From Saccharina japonica (lineage: Eukaryota > Sar > Phaeophyceae > Laminariales > Laminariaceae), in the NCBI GenBank assembly GCA_008828725.1, contig MEHQ01001076.1:124001-188000 (forward strand): a stretch of DNA of 64,000 nucleotides, in the 5' to 3' direction. The notes under the pieces were generated by a model that saw only the letters and a program-made list of their open reading frames with translations, was not told the DNA's origin and made no database searches. This document shows, in pieces, positions 21,501-34,905 of the stretch; positions within the stretch are counted from its first letter, which is position 1, and every line of letters starts with the position of its first letter. The translations under genes and the position numbers were made by a program.

Positions 21501-22671
21501 ACAACGTGGACGCGAGCAAATTCTTTGTTAGGCTGAGACGGTATCGGCCTCCCATCCAAGTAATATCCTGATCCCTGCAGGTGCTTCAACTGACCACGCC
21601 CGAATAATTAGCTTGCTTTCGTGAGACACAGACCGTCAAGCGCCACGAGTGACGCAAGTTTGAATCAACATTAGTACTGCTGTCGCATTTCGTCGATGTT
21701 TGTGTTACAGTATTAGGTGTTGTGACAATACCCGAACAAACTGCAAAATTAATACCGCGCTGAGATATTTACGAAACTACAGGAAACTGTTGCTTTGTAA
21801 ATGTGGAATTCTCGGCAGGCCTTTCGAGCGTTTCAAGCATTGCCAAGGTGGTGTTCACATTTCGTGGGTGTCAGGCTGTGTGCCATTATACATGTGGCTT
21901 TCGGGGCTCATGTAAACACTGGTTAATAGTGTGCATTCGTTACTTGTCCTGATGGACTCCCGCGTCGAACCTGGCCTGACATACAGTATGGAGACTCCAG
22001 TAGAGGTTTCATATCACCCATGCATACATGCACGTTGTGCTAATTTTCCTCGCGGACGGAGTGGCTATTGAAACGAAATTTGGTTGTAGGCAATAGATTG
22101 TGAGCCTTTGACCCACTGCTACACAAAGGTTGAGCAAAATTACCCACCAAACGTTACCTAGGAAAAGCTAGATATGTTTGAATGCGTGTACGGGCAGCGT
22201 GGTTGCTGACAGTTGTGTGGAATGCGGTTACACCCTCAACACATAACGTTGTCGAATTGAATATCGCATATGACGGAGGGAGGGTGAGCATCTGGCCGAC
22301 ATGAATGATATGACTTATGTGTCTCGTTCCGGTCAGCAGTCTCAATCGTTACGGACGATCTCTAGAATATACCGATACTGCGCTGGTATTATGCAATGCT
22401 AGTACGAATGGAGCATGTCGAGGGGTGGCCCATGCTTGCTGACCCAATCAACATCAAAGCCTCGGATATGATGTAGGGACACCCTTATATGTTATCACGC
22501 CAGTACTTTGTGGAATATAGTATGCGTGTAGGTTGACCAATAACTCAGAGCCCGTCGACACTGACGACACGTGCATACAACAAGGGCTTCATCAGCTTAC
22601 GTCGTCAGGTGTTTCACATAAGTAAAGCATTGCACTGCTGATATGAAAGTAATTATAGATCACACCTGTAG

Positions 22672-22913
22672 AAAATATGTGCTTTGGGGGCTTGATAATA
22701 TGTGTGGTCGTAGGACAAATTTAGATTGGCGAATACACAGGTTGTCACATTTTAGAATCATTGACAGACACTATTTACGGTACGGATATGCACCTGATCG
22801 CAACTACGTATTTTACCGCCAACCCACCAACCACATCAACATTAGTTTGGGGTTTGTCCAGTATGTATAATACCCAGCGTGAGTCAACCATTTACTAGAA
22901 TATGTGGAACTAG
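22672..22913 (+). pseudogene. Gene II copy 2, KYVLWGL island with both splice sites
   Basis: Acceptor CCTGTAG, donor GTAAGCTC. Reads KYVLWGLDNMCGRRTNLDWR and HFRIIDRHYLRYGY. The same span in unit 4 (50269-50510), unit 1 (8255-8497) and unit 3 (35849-36091) keeps both splice sites and the LSQ.RIVD.HY..RY core, with frame breaks in places. Confidence 0.4.
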
Positions 22914-24122
22914 GTAAGCTCTGTGACATTAGAACGTCAGTTTAACACAATTACCCCGTGGGCGATGATCGAACTATTCGAACAATACGCTTCGTATGGC
23001 ACGACCGCCTATTAAAGACACGCCACAATCACCGTTGCCACTTCCAGGCGGAATGCGGCGGGCCAAGCGATAAAGGCGTTTATTTTCTGTTTTTTCTTCC
23101 CTTGTACCCGAAGCAATAACGCCTGTTGGCGGACATATTCGCGAACGCAGGCTAGCATGCCACCTTGTACCATTATCCAACACATCTTCCTGCCAAGCAC
23201 GCACCACCGGTGAGCTCGATCAGCAACATTTGTTATGAATAGTAGCGAGGTAGCATGTCAAGTAGTCGCGTGTGTGGTTCCTAACCATTAACTCAATGTT
23301 CATATACGAGCGTCTGAGCATACATGTAACGAGACACCAGTATATCGCGCGGTACGGTAGACACAATCAACACAACAGACGACATCAGTAGTATACACAG
23401 TGGACTCATGAAGAGTATATCCACCAGTTGCTGGCGAACCCGACAATCGGAGTGTATGGCGTAGACAGGAGCGTTCTCCCTCATTGTGAATAAGGGGCAG
23501 AGGTTTAACTAGACACGTATCGTAAACTTATATCGCAAAGTGCAGGGTGCCTCGCCGCATCTTCATGCCGTATACACAGTTGCCCTCGAAGCCTGATACA
23601 TATCTACTTCAACGTGCACAGGGTATCGTTGCGTGCTTGGGGCTTGTGATAAAGCTCTCTCCGGCTAATTGTCTTTGGGCCGGACAGTTTGACCGTACTG
23701 AAACTTCTACTAGGCGAAGAGCACACGAGACTTTGAACAATCGTTACACTCCACTGTAAAACGCGTTCTCTGTGATATCTCACTTGCTATATTCAGGTCA
23801 TGACCAAGGAGAAATTGTGTCGAGACGTATATCCCTGTATGTGCGCTCTTCCGTGTGAGGTTGCTGTCCATACGGACGTTTGGACGCTCTTGTCTGCAGC
23901 AGAATGATGACCCACGAACACATGCCCAACACACTGCAAAGTATGCATAAAACATTTAGCATACAATACACCTTCAACTCGCATAATGTTTCAGGCCCCA
24001 GCTCTTGGATGTTGCATGCTCGACAACACTACCCGACGATAACACTACCCGGCGGTAATAGTACCCGCCGTGGCCATACTAGCTAACCTCTCTAAATCAC
24101 ATATATATGCTATATCTCTCGG

Positions 24123-24132
24123 TATATAGAAG
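24123..24132 (+). promoter_or_regulatory. TATA-like motif upstream of gene I copy 2
   Basis: TATATAGAAG in the same CTCGG context, 409 bp before the ATG. Confidence 0.3.
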
Positions 24133-24531
24133 ACCCGTGAAATATCTAGAGATAATACGGGCGTGTGAAACCGAAACTTGGGCTATAGTTCCGCCATTCG
24201 AGCAAAACGTATAGTCTGCTGTATCGTTTTCCAGCTAAGGTTCACCCCATACGATGTTCCAATTTTCGCCTGCCCGAACCATATATTGTCTACAACGACA
24301 CACATCACAGCTGTCGCCATTTCATAGCTAGTCGCAGTCGGAAATATTTCCCAACTGTTTTTTTTTGTTTTTTAATTTCGTATGCGTGGCTGACATAGCT
24401 GGTGGAAATATTCATCAACAATGTATCGCGTGCTGTTCATGGTGATATTCTCCCTTGTCCCCTTTTGTTATTTCATCCAACGACAGCATTCTACATTTGT
24501 ACTGCTTCCAACTCTGTACGGCGCATAAACG

Positions 24532-27500
24532 ATGGTGCGGTTTGTTGCTTTGATCACGGCGTTGGTGACTCTCGGTGTCGCGGCTGGCGCCTCTTTCCCG
24601 TATTCCAAAGGTGAGTGCGTACATTCCTTCCCGTATACCATAAGGGAAGAGGGGGGTGGGGGGGATTAAGGGCAATGAGGAAGCCGAAATGCGTATATCG
24701 TGCCTGTGTTGTGACACGGTAGCTGCAGCAACCTGACGCGAGACGATTGATCCACTTGTTTTTCGTGTCGTGCAAATGTACCTCCGATGCCATCTAGGTA
24801 TTTGCCGAGTAGGGGCGAGCATTGTTCGCGAAACATATTTTGAACGAGCAGGTTACGTATTCTTGTTGTACATCGAACCGAGCAACAGTTAGAGCGCGTA
24901 GCTCAGCGTCTGTCAAACCAACCTCCAATGAAATTTGTCTCAATAGCTGTAAGCGCCAACAATGGCAGTGGACCTCGCCCGTGACCTATTGTATTTATTG
25001 TTTAGAGCACTGATCCACTGAAGCAACAGTGACGACTCCAATGTTTGTGCTCACACAATCAAAGTACTAATGCACTGCAACCGCGGGGCGTTTGTCGTGA
25101 AATTGCCAGATACGTGAGTATGTAAAGTGTATCAACGATGCCATGTTTGTTGTATTCCTGCCATCGTACCCTCTACGTCTCGCCAGCCGAAGTTGATGCC
25201 GATCAGGGCCTTCACGGAAGGCGCACTAGTTCATACTACAAGGTATGGAACGGCACGGGTTTGTAGTTTTGGTGCAGTATGCATATATATGTATTGCAGT
25301 CGATTCAATATATATTTGACGTGCCAATCTGACAAGGCAAGGCGAAGTACGCCGAACGAACGTAGCTCAGGAGAACACCTAGACATATCACTTCCCGACG
25401 TGCGGGACGCCCAAAAAATATTAGTGTTGCCATATACTCGATGTCCTTTATATTATCAATGCCGTATACAGGAATACGTGCCCCCGACCCCAATTACATG
25501 TATATAGAGGGTTATCACTTGGATCATCTTGTCATCCCGTAACAACACAGTGGGCGTTGATATCCGTACCAATAACGCCTGCCATTTGAAACAATTGAGG
25601 GCTAGACAAGACTAATGTGCCCTATGAGAAATACGGAGGTCTCCTCTACGTTCATGTAAACTAGCTATATCGTTCTGCGTTACAGTGTGTGGATGCTATG
25701 CAAATTATCGAAAGTGTGTTTTCATCAACACCGACAGTCTTTGTTTAAAGCCTTCAAGGAACGAATGTATTGCCAAAACAACTATTCATACCACAGTGAA
25801 ACATTTATTCACGATCGAGCACCATTCTTTATGTCGTATATGAGAGAAGTTCCACGAAAACAACGTCTGTCTGTCCTCGCCAAGCGTAGGTGCGTAAATA
25901 GCCTGTATCGTGCGTGGTTGTTGGGATTTGAGAGAGGTTAGAATCGACATACGCGCTCAACTTGATACATTTGTTCAGAACGGTGAGCACCGTTCAAGTG
26001 TCTTGCAGCCGCACGTAGACGCCCTGAGGGCAGAGGGGACATGCTTGTATGTGGAACAATGCAACATATCAGTGTCACCGCCACGTCACACCTGAAACAC
26101 GAAGAGTGAACTTCGATATAATATTGTCTGAACTGCACGCGTACGAACTGTCTAACTGTACAACCCGCCGCATGTTTCGCGGAACGGTTGCTGGATGCAT
26201 TTTCTGTTTTCCAACCAGTCGCCCTTGACAAGCGTCGAAAACGTAGACGAACGCTACAATAATTACAGACGCCTATTAACAACACGCCTGACGCCGTAAT
26301 CAGTACCTGGTTGAGAAATGTGTAGAGTTACCTCCTTAAGGGGGTTCTTCCACAAATATAATGCAAATTATCTATATGTACGAGTTGAGTTGTAGAGTGT
26401 CGTGCTGAATAGGCATTGCGCGGTGAATAAGCACGTTCTCGCTCGTCCTCAAGGCCTGTAAGATGTTGTTTGATATGCGGAGTCCATTTCCCACCAGGCT
26501 GACACCGTATTTAAAGTTGCATTGATCTGGGCTGGACACGGACTCCAACACGCTCATTTTCCACTGTTTTCACCACCCGCAGAAAGTCTACTGCGATTCC
26601 TACGACTGTCCTTACGGCTACGACCTCGTCGATGATGCCGACGATGTCAAATGCAAGAACTACAAGTGCACCAAAGACCAGTGCTGCGAAAAGGGTGAGA
26701 CAAGTGCCAACTATATCCGTTTCAGGTCTACTGCTACAATTTCGCCCCGCAAACGTCCAACACAGCTGAATTAGTCCCTTAGATAAAATTGCTTACTGTC
26801 AAACCCTCTAGAAACTTCTCAATCAATACTACCGTAGTAGTACCAACTGAACTTTTGTGTACCGCTGCGACTACCCTGGTCGATATTCATGTTGATGCCT
26901 ACGATAGATTATGTTTACTGCGACTCCTACGAATGCCCCGACTGATACGATCACGTCCATGACGCCGACGACATAAAATGCAAGGACCAAAAGTGCACCA
27001 AAGATCAGTGCTGCGAGAAGGGTGAGACGAGTCCCGAAAATAACCATGGAAGAGGTCAAGCAGGTTACTTTCAACCCGTGTAACAAATTGTCAATCAATT
27101 CTACCGTAGTGGCCCAAGCTGAACTTTCATGTGGCGCTGATACTAACCTTGTTGACATCCTTGTTGATGCTTACGGCAGACTATGTCTACTGCGACTCCT
27201 ACGACTGCCCCTACGGTTACGAGCACGTTCATGATGCTGACGATATCAAATGCAAGGATCACAAGTGCACGAAAGATCAGTGCTGCGAGAAGGGTAAGAC
27301 AGGTCCCAAATATACCCAACAATAGTCGTGTACTATAACAATGTTACATAAATGTATAGATATATTAACCTTACATTACTCTCTTAACCGATATCAGGGT
27401 TATTTTCAGGAAATTGCATCAAGCAAGACATTTTTATTTAAGGTAAAGGCGTTGCCTGTCGATTGTACAAGCTGATACTCCGTGTGCCGCTGCCAATACT

Positions 27501-28330
27501 CTTGTCGATGTCTACGTCAGACTATGACTACTGCGACTCTTACTACTGCCCAAAGCACTACAACCTGAAGGACGACGCTGACGACATCAAATGCTCCTAC
27601 TCCGGGTGCACCACTGACAAGTGCTGCGATTACCACTGTGAGTCATACTCTCAGTCGACATTTCATATTGTCTGTTTAAGGGTCAATTATGTGCTGTATC
27701 ATCTAGAGGACAAATGGCAATGTTATGTTGTGGGTGTTGCATTACGTACTGAATGGCACTACTACTCTCTCAAAATGCAAAGTCGGCGCTTGACCTTCCC
27801 TGTTTTTTGCCCAGTGAACAGCCCTATCATTAAGTCTTAAATCGGTCGAAGGGAGTAGTCGGGAATACGATAGCGTCTTCATGCCATAACGTCCATCTTG
27901 TTTGGGAATACGACCCCGCCCGGTGGATCATTCGAAGTACATCAAAATTAGGACATCATAAACCGGGTAAATGTACAAACAATCGATGGCATACAATCAG
28001 GGACGTTAATGCGCGGGGATTACATCCCGATCGGGTGACAGTCTGACGGTGGGCGGCATATGTTTGAAACCCAATCATTGGACATGGTTTATAGACAGGG
28101 GTGGTTCTCGATTTAGAGTGAATCCCACATATAGGAAGTTTGAATACTTCCAGGAGGAATCACCCTGCGCGAATAGGAAACCCTTGCCCGTCAAGTACCC
28201 CCTATTGTAGTCTCGATTTTGAAAGCTGTCATGACGTCACGACAATAGACCTGACCCACCTGAGGCCAGCCCAAACCTTTTCTATCTGCTAATACCTGTG
28301 TGTACATACTCTACGTTTTTCTCGACAGGA
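24532..28330 (+). CDS. Gene I copy 2: secreted cysteine-module protein, module 2 interrupted
   Basis: Exons: 24532-24610, 25187-25242, 26583-26694, 26908-27021, 27180-27293, 27521-27637, then GA of the stop at 28329. All splice sites read well except that exon 4 uses GATAG as acceptor. Exon 4 carries an in-frame TGA. If exon 4 is included, translation stops within module 2. Because exon 4 is phase 1-1, leaving it out would keep frame and give a three-module product of 159 residues. Whether it is skipped cannot be read from the sequence. Signal peptide, linker and modules 1, 3 and 4 are intact. Confidence 0.75.
26908..27021 (+). pseudogene. Gene I copy 2, exon 4 with internal stop
   Basis: Homologous to 12556-12669. 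Where other copies have Asp-Asp or Asp-His after CP, this one reads Asp then TGA at 26943-26945. Both splice sites remain usable (acceptor GATAG, donor GGTGAGA). An earlier Asp-to-Glu change gives DSYEC. A decaying or regularly skipped module. Confidence 0.7.
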
Positions 28331-28470
28331 TTCGGCTCCCTATCGCAGCTAATATTTCAAGAGAGGAACGACGTCAGCCGTCAGGGCTAAGACAACACGC
28401 TTTGCGCAGTGGAGTACGGAGTCGCTCTCGGATGCGTGAAGATGTCCACCAAGAATATCATATTTGTTTC
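28329..28470 (+). other. Gene I copy 2, putative terminal exon
   Basis: Same acceptor and T|GA junction as copy 1. The cysteine frame open in copies 3 and 4 meets a stop here and has lost its first Cys, while another frame stays open to 28560. This fits untranslated sequence or a decayed tail. Confidence 0.4.
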
Positions 28471-28853
28471 AAAATAACCAATCGTCCAGCGTTTATCGAA
28501 GGGTTTAGGGTGTTTTCGACTGCACGTGCCGCTCACACAACGAAATGTGGAGGCAATTAGGATATCTGTCATTTACGCGCAACTGATATAAGCCGTGTGA
28601 TGGATGCTGAAGTACCCAAGGAGGTTCGTCTCTGTTATGGTGCAAATTGTTAACATGTAGAGTCTGGAGAAACACGTGTTCTTTTCGACGCTGTATGTTC
28701 GGTAATTGGCTGGAGAAGATTTGCGTTTTGTCCGGTTCCGTGCTAGATAATTGGCCCTATTTGTCAGTGTCGTATCTGCTTGAAACAATCATCGGAACTG
28801 TTTTAGCACCTTCATCGGCCTTTTGGTAACGGGGACACCCTCACTACGGAGGT

Positions 28854-29192
28854 GTGGGTGTGACAATGGTTGATAATCTGGTTGATTGTAAAGCAATAAT
28901 CCAGGCTGTATGTGTTGGTGCCCTCCTTGCATATCGTAATGCTGTATACGATGATCTATCGGCGAGGTCCTTTGTTAGAGGACGCTTCAAAGGTTCTTTG
29001 CTACGTTGTCTGCAACTCAGTTTCGATAGTTCTGAATTTGTTACGATGGATGGACGCATTCCGTTTAAAGGGCGTACCCCTTTAACGTTTCAGCTTGTAT
29101 ACATCTCACATTATCGGAGTCGAGTTTCTGCGAGTTTTGTGGGCGGTTTTGAACGATGCCTGCTTCGCGGCTTCGACACCCCACAATACTAA
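28854..29192 (+). pseudogene. Gene II copy 3, first open island (112 codons)
   Basis: Same length and frame as 360-698, ending at the same stop after FDTPQY. Two A-type copies sharing it is weak evidence alone, because they are recent duplicates. The same frame in the B units is the stronger support. Confidence 0.35.
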
Positions 29193-30084
29193 GACCGCCC
29201 TGTGGCGTGCAACAAGACCCCACCTCGGGCAGAATAATATATATCTACAGCCATCGTATGTGACACCCTGCCATACGGCGATCTCCACTACAGCGCGTTC
29301 GCAGTGGGTGTTTACTAGAATGAACTTTGGTATCAAGCGCGCATCTCTGGCACGCATGGCACATCGCACTGTGCGAGTGTCAGTGAATTACACCTCTACT
29401 CGTCGCGGGCATGCAAATGTATGCATTGGGCTGCGCTTTCATTACCGTGGAAGCGTTGATAGGTCGTTTTCACTAAATGTACGATGCGCGCTTGGAACCC
29501 GCGTCGTTCTTGTGAACAGCGGGCGGTACAAAGACATCTGTGTACGAGTCCTCGTGTTCACAGTGTGCGGAAAAAATGAATCGTCTCGTTTTGGAACCTT
29601 CTTACGTATATACGTTTGGGTGCGCATACGCTAACGTAGACACCTAGTTCGCTATATATTGACGTCCTTACAATGGTCGAGCAGTTGCACCACTTGCCGG
29701 ACGCTTCTCATTTGTTCGGTTCGTACCTATACGGTGATTACTTGACGTAATGTGTGAAATATTACGTAAACCTAAACATTTCGTTTCGGTTCATACCCAT
29801 CATCTCGGTACAGAGTGGTTGGCAAACTTCGTTGGATGGAACACCAGGTGTGTCATGTCGGTTAACAATTTCATTTACAGTTCAATTGGCGATGATGTTT
29901 AAAGGCACCCGGATAAATGTACTAACCCCATCGATCGTTTCAAGGACGCATTATTGACACCATCTTGCCCCTCCCAGTCCGTTGAAGGATGCTAACATCA
30001 AGCTGATACGTAAAACGGCTTATGTCGTAAACAATGTTTAGAACAGACTGCACAGGATACCTACACATTGCGCAACAGCATTGA

Positions 30085-30276
30085 ATACTGTATAAACTAA
30101 TCACAAGAAAACTAACCCCCCTTACGCGACCAACGTACGTACGTCTTGACGGTAGCCCAGCGCCGTGTATTGCAAGTACCAACTCGATACATACCTTTCA
30201 ATATATCACAGACGATCTACCAATTGTCGGACCTAATGATGCTTTGCTTTGGTCATCGATACATTGCTGGCACACA
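30085..30276 (+). pseudogene. Gene II copy 3, LDGSP island with donor
   Basis: 64 codons open, ending WHT directly before a GTAAAT donor (GTAAGTATG in units 2 and 4). Central motif RLDGSPAPCIASTNSIHTFQ. Between units the changes fall mainly on third positions (CTT/CTA/CTG, AGC/AGT, CCA/CCG, TGC/TGT, ATT/ATC, TCA/TCG), the pattern expected of a once-selected protein. Family not recognised. Confidence 0.42.
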
Positions 30277-30617
30277 GTAAATATGGTTCTTCGAGAAAGC
30301 GTCCTAGAACGTTACTGTGGGTCCCCAAACAAAACGAACCATATTAGCCACCACAGAAGTTGCGAACACGGCAGTTTCCTCGGTGTCGACCGGCGAAATT
30401 TGAAAAAGACACCCAGTATAATATCCGCAGCAGTGCAGAACTTCGGTATACTTAAAGCATTACTTACAGTATGGGCAGTGTTCGAACCCTTGTATACTTC
30501 CAGTAACATCGAGGGTCGACCAATTGAGGCCACGCAAGGTACAGACTTGCGGTTACAATATACCAGGTAAGTACTGCTTAGACAAATATTCTGATGATGC
30601 ATATACATACTCTGCAG

Positions 30618-30780
30618 GTATGATGCGGAGTACTTAGAGTCTCCTGAGTGGACAACAATGCGAGCAATGATATGCCTGTATGATACCCCGTGGAAGGCGG
30701 TGCATGTATTCGTTGCAGCTTGCATATACATTGTTGTTCTTCTCACATTGACTGATCGCGGAAACTATTGTCCGTGGTGA
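30618..30780 (+). pseudogene. Gene II copy 3, YDTPWEAMH island
   Basis: Follows an acceptor (CTCTGCAG) and stays open for 53 codons to a stop. Reads YDAEYLESPEWTTMRAM, then CLYDTPWKAVH, then a hydrophobic stretch (IYIVVLLTL). The CLYDTPWEAMH part is almost unchanged in all five units (2175-2322, 16297-16401, 43628-43790, 58095-58259), while the surroundings differ freely. Confidence 0.42.
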
Positions 30781-30929
30781 CAGGACAGGCTCCTAAACAA
30801 ACTCTGGAGTAGAAGAAAACCTCTCGGAAAAAGATAACAAGGTTCGACGTACAACGCAGTACGATATACATCATAACTGCTGTGGCACATCGTACGTCTC
30901 GAACAAGAGAAAATTGAATACATATTAAT

Positions 30930-31052
30930 TAAAGGAGAAACCAGAGAGAAAGAGAGAAATATAAACGAACGAAAGGAAAACGAAAGAAAGGAACCTAAAG
31001 GGGCAAAACGGAAGGCGAGAAAAATATGAAACGAAACCATAAAGAGGAAAGT
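30930..31052 (+). repeat. Polypurine tract, unit 3
   Basis: Same tract with GAGAAAGAGAGAAA runs; nearly as in unit 1. Confidence 0.6.
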
Positions 31053-33121
31053 GACGACCCACACAGTGAACAACGAACATGAACCATGACCCGGCACCAG
31101 AAAGCAAGCAAAATGTCATTAAACCAACAGGGCGAGCCAGCTAGCCACCTACGCGCACGCGCGTTCAAGAAAAGCAAACATATATTCGTACATACTCTTG
31201 ATATAGACTTTCAGGTAGGTGGTATGATACATGTGTACGCTCGTACCTTGTATATGATGTAACTTCTAGAGTGTCATAAGCGAACTAAAAACACATTCTC
31301 ACCCATTAAGTGCACATCCACTGCAAGCGCGGGCTGGATGATGAGGCAGTCTAACACGGTTTCGTCGACTGGTGTTGTTGTTTTATGGATGATCTTCGAC
31401 GACTATTAATATGTGTAATGGGACATCAGTAGTACGAGGTCCTTGTTATTTTTCTTCGCCACCAGCCACATAGAAGCAGACATAACCATGGTTTAAACTG
31501 GTCATGCAATGACACTGCACACTCGACGTATCACACATATCGTGAATTGATAAGTTTGGGCAGGTGTTTGTTTCTTAATATTATGTAAAAACCTGGTTAA
31601 TGACACTGGTTAGTGTACTTCACCAAGGCATGCATTCATCGACTCAACGTTTTTAAAGGCGTAAACCGTCTGCGGTCGAATAAAAAGCCCTGAGTCGAAT
31701 CTCAAAACCAATCGCGTAGGAACAATTATCGATGTCGGAATCATTGTTGGATGATCTTCTAGAGACGACGCACACACCGCGGTCAGAGGCACGGTGTTTG
31801 ATTGACAGGCACCCTGTTCTACGGCCACATTCGCTGATATCGAGAACGCTAACAAATACATGGCCTATTCGGGTTGTTAAACTCACCGACTATGCATGAT
31901 ACGGCAACATTCCCTTGTACTTGCAACGGCAAGTTTGATGCCCTGCAATGGTACCAACGCGCCATTTCAGGCAAGCTGAGAGCACAATAGGCCGAAGGAT
32001 CGTAGGGTAAAACACCAAGCCCTTGATGTTTTCGCGGGCTGCATTTATCCGACGATATCCGAATTGCAATACCCAGTTGCTTGTCCATACAGATTTCACG
32101 TCAAATAGATACGTGTGGACCTGTACGACCCAGATTCATCATATCAAGAGGAAGGCGTCCGGAATGCACAAAAAACCGTAGTTTACCTGACACCAGACGC
32201 CACGTTACAACTGCATCAACCATGTAAAAATGGGGAATGCCTACTCAGCACCAATCACACCGGTCAACTTTAATGTATTTACGTTGCCCCCGGGGCATGT
32301 AGTTGTCAAACATATTGGTCGGTGGATGATATCGGCAAGTCGGCAAATCAGTGAATACGTCGGCGGGGAAAACGAACACTCATTCGCGCTAAGTTACCCC
32401 CACAATGTACAACCACGAAATCCAATATAGTGGCCACCACTTAATAATTAAAATGTTGTGTCCGATACCAAACGCACGATTAACAAAACTACGGCATCTT
32501 TGGAGGGTTGACTCTGCTTTTGATGTCGGGCACACCACATCAAATGACCGGCATGCGTACTGTATCTTCCACCAATGTGGGTTCATACCGCCTACCTTGG
32601 ATATGGTATGCATCTACCTCGTCCAAACTTAACATCCAATGTTCTAAACAAACGAACTAAGGCTACACGGCTGGCTTCGGAATATAATGACGGATCAACT
32701 GTATGATCCTGTTAATTTTCGAACATTTCAAAAACTGATCGTTTGTTTATTTCCGCCGTTGGCACCACCACCAATTCGAAGCGCCTGAACGGCCACACTT
32801 GAGTTGCTTGTTGTGACCGGTTAGTGGATTACTTCGGTTGTGCTCTGCCGTCTACACACACTTCCGAATATAATAGTTAGTGCGCTTTGAGATCATGAGT
32901 ACATAATGAAACAACTGCAGATCGAGTTACCTGCGTACTATTACCACCGAACAATACGATTAATGGTGAATATCGCCACATGATACCCGATATAGACAGG
33001 TGGATATTATCTGCGTGAATGTTCCTAGTATTGCATACTGTGAAACACATGAGGCTTCCTTTGCCACATACTCGTTTCATAACTATTTCCAAACTTGCAT
33101 TTGTGTTTTGCGATCTTGCAG

Positions 33122-33219
33122 TTCATTTCATTCTCGAAACGTGTGTTCACCTGTCGCTACCTACGACTTGCTACTGTTCAATTGTATTGGGAAGCCAACA
33201 ACGGTGCATGGTACTGCAA
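33122..33219 (+). pseudogene. Gene II copy 3, NNGAWYC island with both splice sites
   Basis: Acceptor CGATCTTGCAG, donor GTATGTCG. Reads SKRVFTCRYL and EANNGAWYC. Counterparts at 5368-5464, 19867-19960, 47402-47501 and 62264-62357 keep the acceptor, but lengths of 94-100 nt show frame-changing indels in some units. Confidence 0.4.
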
Positions 33220-34225
33220 GTATGTCGCGGCCTAAGCCACGAAGCGTAAATGGTTTCCTTCTAAATTTTTTCTTTGCCGTTTGTGCGTCGATCAGTTTTG
33301 TCGCCTGCATGCCTGCCTGTTTTTATATCTGGGCGTCTAGCTGCCTGTCTGCATTTCAGGCATTACGTCGGTTCGTGGTAGTTGAATTCGTAATTATATG
33401 GCCACTGACTCATGCAAAATATGCTTGTAATTGTGGGCCATGGAGATCATTGACGAGGACGGGCCAAACGTGCGCCAGCTTGAGTAGCTTGTTTTCCCGC
33501 AGTCAATGTCAAATCGTCTATCGCAGCCATGCCGCGTTGAATGTGTCGGTTTTAGTTTCCAATGCCATTCAGTACTGTTAATGCGTACTATAAGGTCATT
33601 GAGTGAAGCCCTTCGCGCGGTAGTATAGGTATATATCTGCTCTATTTGAAAAAACTGAGGCGGTGGTTATTTATTGATCCGTGGAATGAGGAGCCGTGTA
33701 TTGCGTTTAGCTCGTAAATATTCGTCAATTATATTACATGTATGATTGTGACTGCGCATCGACTGCCACGTGGACTCGACGACCGGTCGTCGAGATTTCA
33801 ATTATTACGTATACAATTCTTACTATTAATGGGCCGAAGGGGCCTTCAGTACTCCCACAAATATCCCAAATATCCTTGTGGTGTCATGACGACCGTGTCG
33901 GGAGTTTCATAAGAAAGGGGAAAGCCTTCAAACGTCAAGCGCCCAATTCAAGGGGATTACGTGTTGTGTAAAAGGGGGGTAGTGGTGGTCTCTGCACAAA
34001 TGTCTATAATTCGCGTGTGAGTTATATTTGGGAGGCACTGCATTAGTTTTTATCTGAGTCCGCAACACTCTCTTCTGGTTTTTGCACACACCACACATAC
34101 GCCAACGCTGAACATGAAATAAAGAAGAATGTACGTATATTTACCAATGCCCTGGCCGCAAAACCCGAAATGCCAGCGCGATCGTCAGGTTGGCGTCTTA
34201 CACGCAGCGTTTTTTACACTCTAAG

Positions 34226-34390
34226 CACATCGACGGGAAACAATGCCAGGAAGCAGTGAATGAGGACGCTCCTGATGCGGCTGACTGGCTCTATCGTGTT
34301 GCGGACAAATCCGTGCGTACGGTGTATAGTACAGTAGTAGTAACGTATACGGCCGATGCTCCTAAAACAATAATTGATATATATCGCTAG
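34226..34390 (+). pseudogene. Gene II copy 3, HIDGKQCQEAVN island
   Basis: After a CTCTAAG acceptor, 54 codons open: HIDGKQCQEAVNED, AADWLYRVADKSVR, TVVVTYTADAP. Units 1, 2, 4 and 5 show the same frame with partly synonymous changes. Not recognised. Confidence 0.4.
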
Positions 34391-34905
34391 ACAGTGCCAA
34401 TCCACAGGCGTCGCTACTTCGATATGCTTGCCTTTGGTATGGTTCTCGTTGCAGACTGCATTCCATCTTGCAAGAATCAACGATGATCGTTGCTAAACTT
34501 CCCCCTGCCGGTTACTGGCTTTGGTAGGCTTAACCCCCACACATGCTCAGGTTCTTGGTTCGAAATATATCGGCCTGTACACCTGGCAGGCTAAGCTGCC
34601 GCGCCATCGTGCGCTAGGCGAGATACAACTTTATTTCGGGAAGTTGTCACATGTGTGCTGATGTATTTCTACCGCACTCTGACATGCTTATCATAAATAG
34701 ACGAGGTGGACGGGGGTACAAACTTGTTTCGGCTGAGACGGTACCTGCCTCCCATCATCGTACTACCCCTGCAGGTGCGTATACTTACCTCGTGCGCAAT
34801 TTGAATTTGCTTCGTGATACACGAACCGTAAAGGATATCGAAGGACGTAGATTTGACCAAACATTCGTACTGCTGTCGCCTTTCTAACTGTTCATATAAC
34901 ATTAG

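Larger units (their letters stand above)
14470..23640 (+). pseudogene. Gene II copy 2 (decayed)
   Basis: Same island order as copy 1: fragments of the first block (14590-15213), ~15690-15948, 16297-16401, 18379-18551, 18966-19181, 19867-19960, 21020-21160, 21581-21915, 22672-22913, ~22985-23209, from 23469. The 18379-18551 island survives here because unit 2 lacks the A-type deletion. Most islands contain at least one interruption. Confidence 0.33.
14123..28497 (+). repeat. Tandem array unit 2 (B type)
   Basis: Second unit. The starting motif (GCACGTG followed by GCTCACA and an AACGAAGTGTGGAGG stretch) recurs here from unit 1. Most of its length is closest to unit 4. It keeps the segment missing from units 1 and 3 (17306-18520). 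No transposon insertion was recognised in it, so it serves as an empty-site reference for the MITEs of units 1 and 3. Confidence 0.85.
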
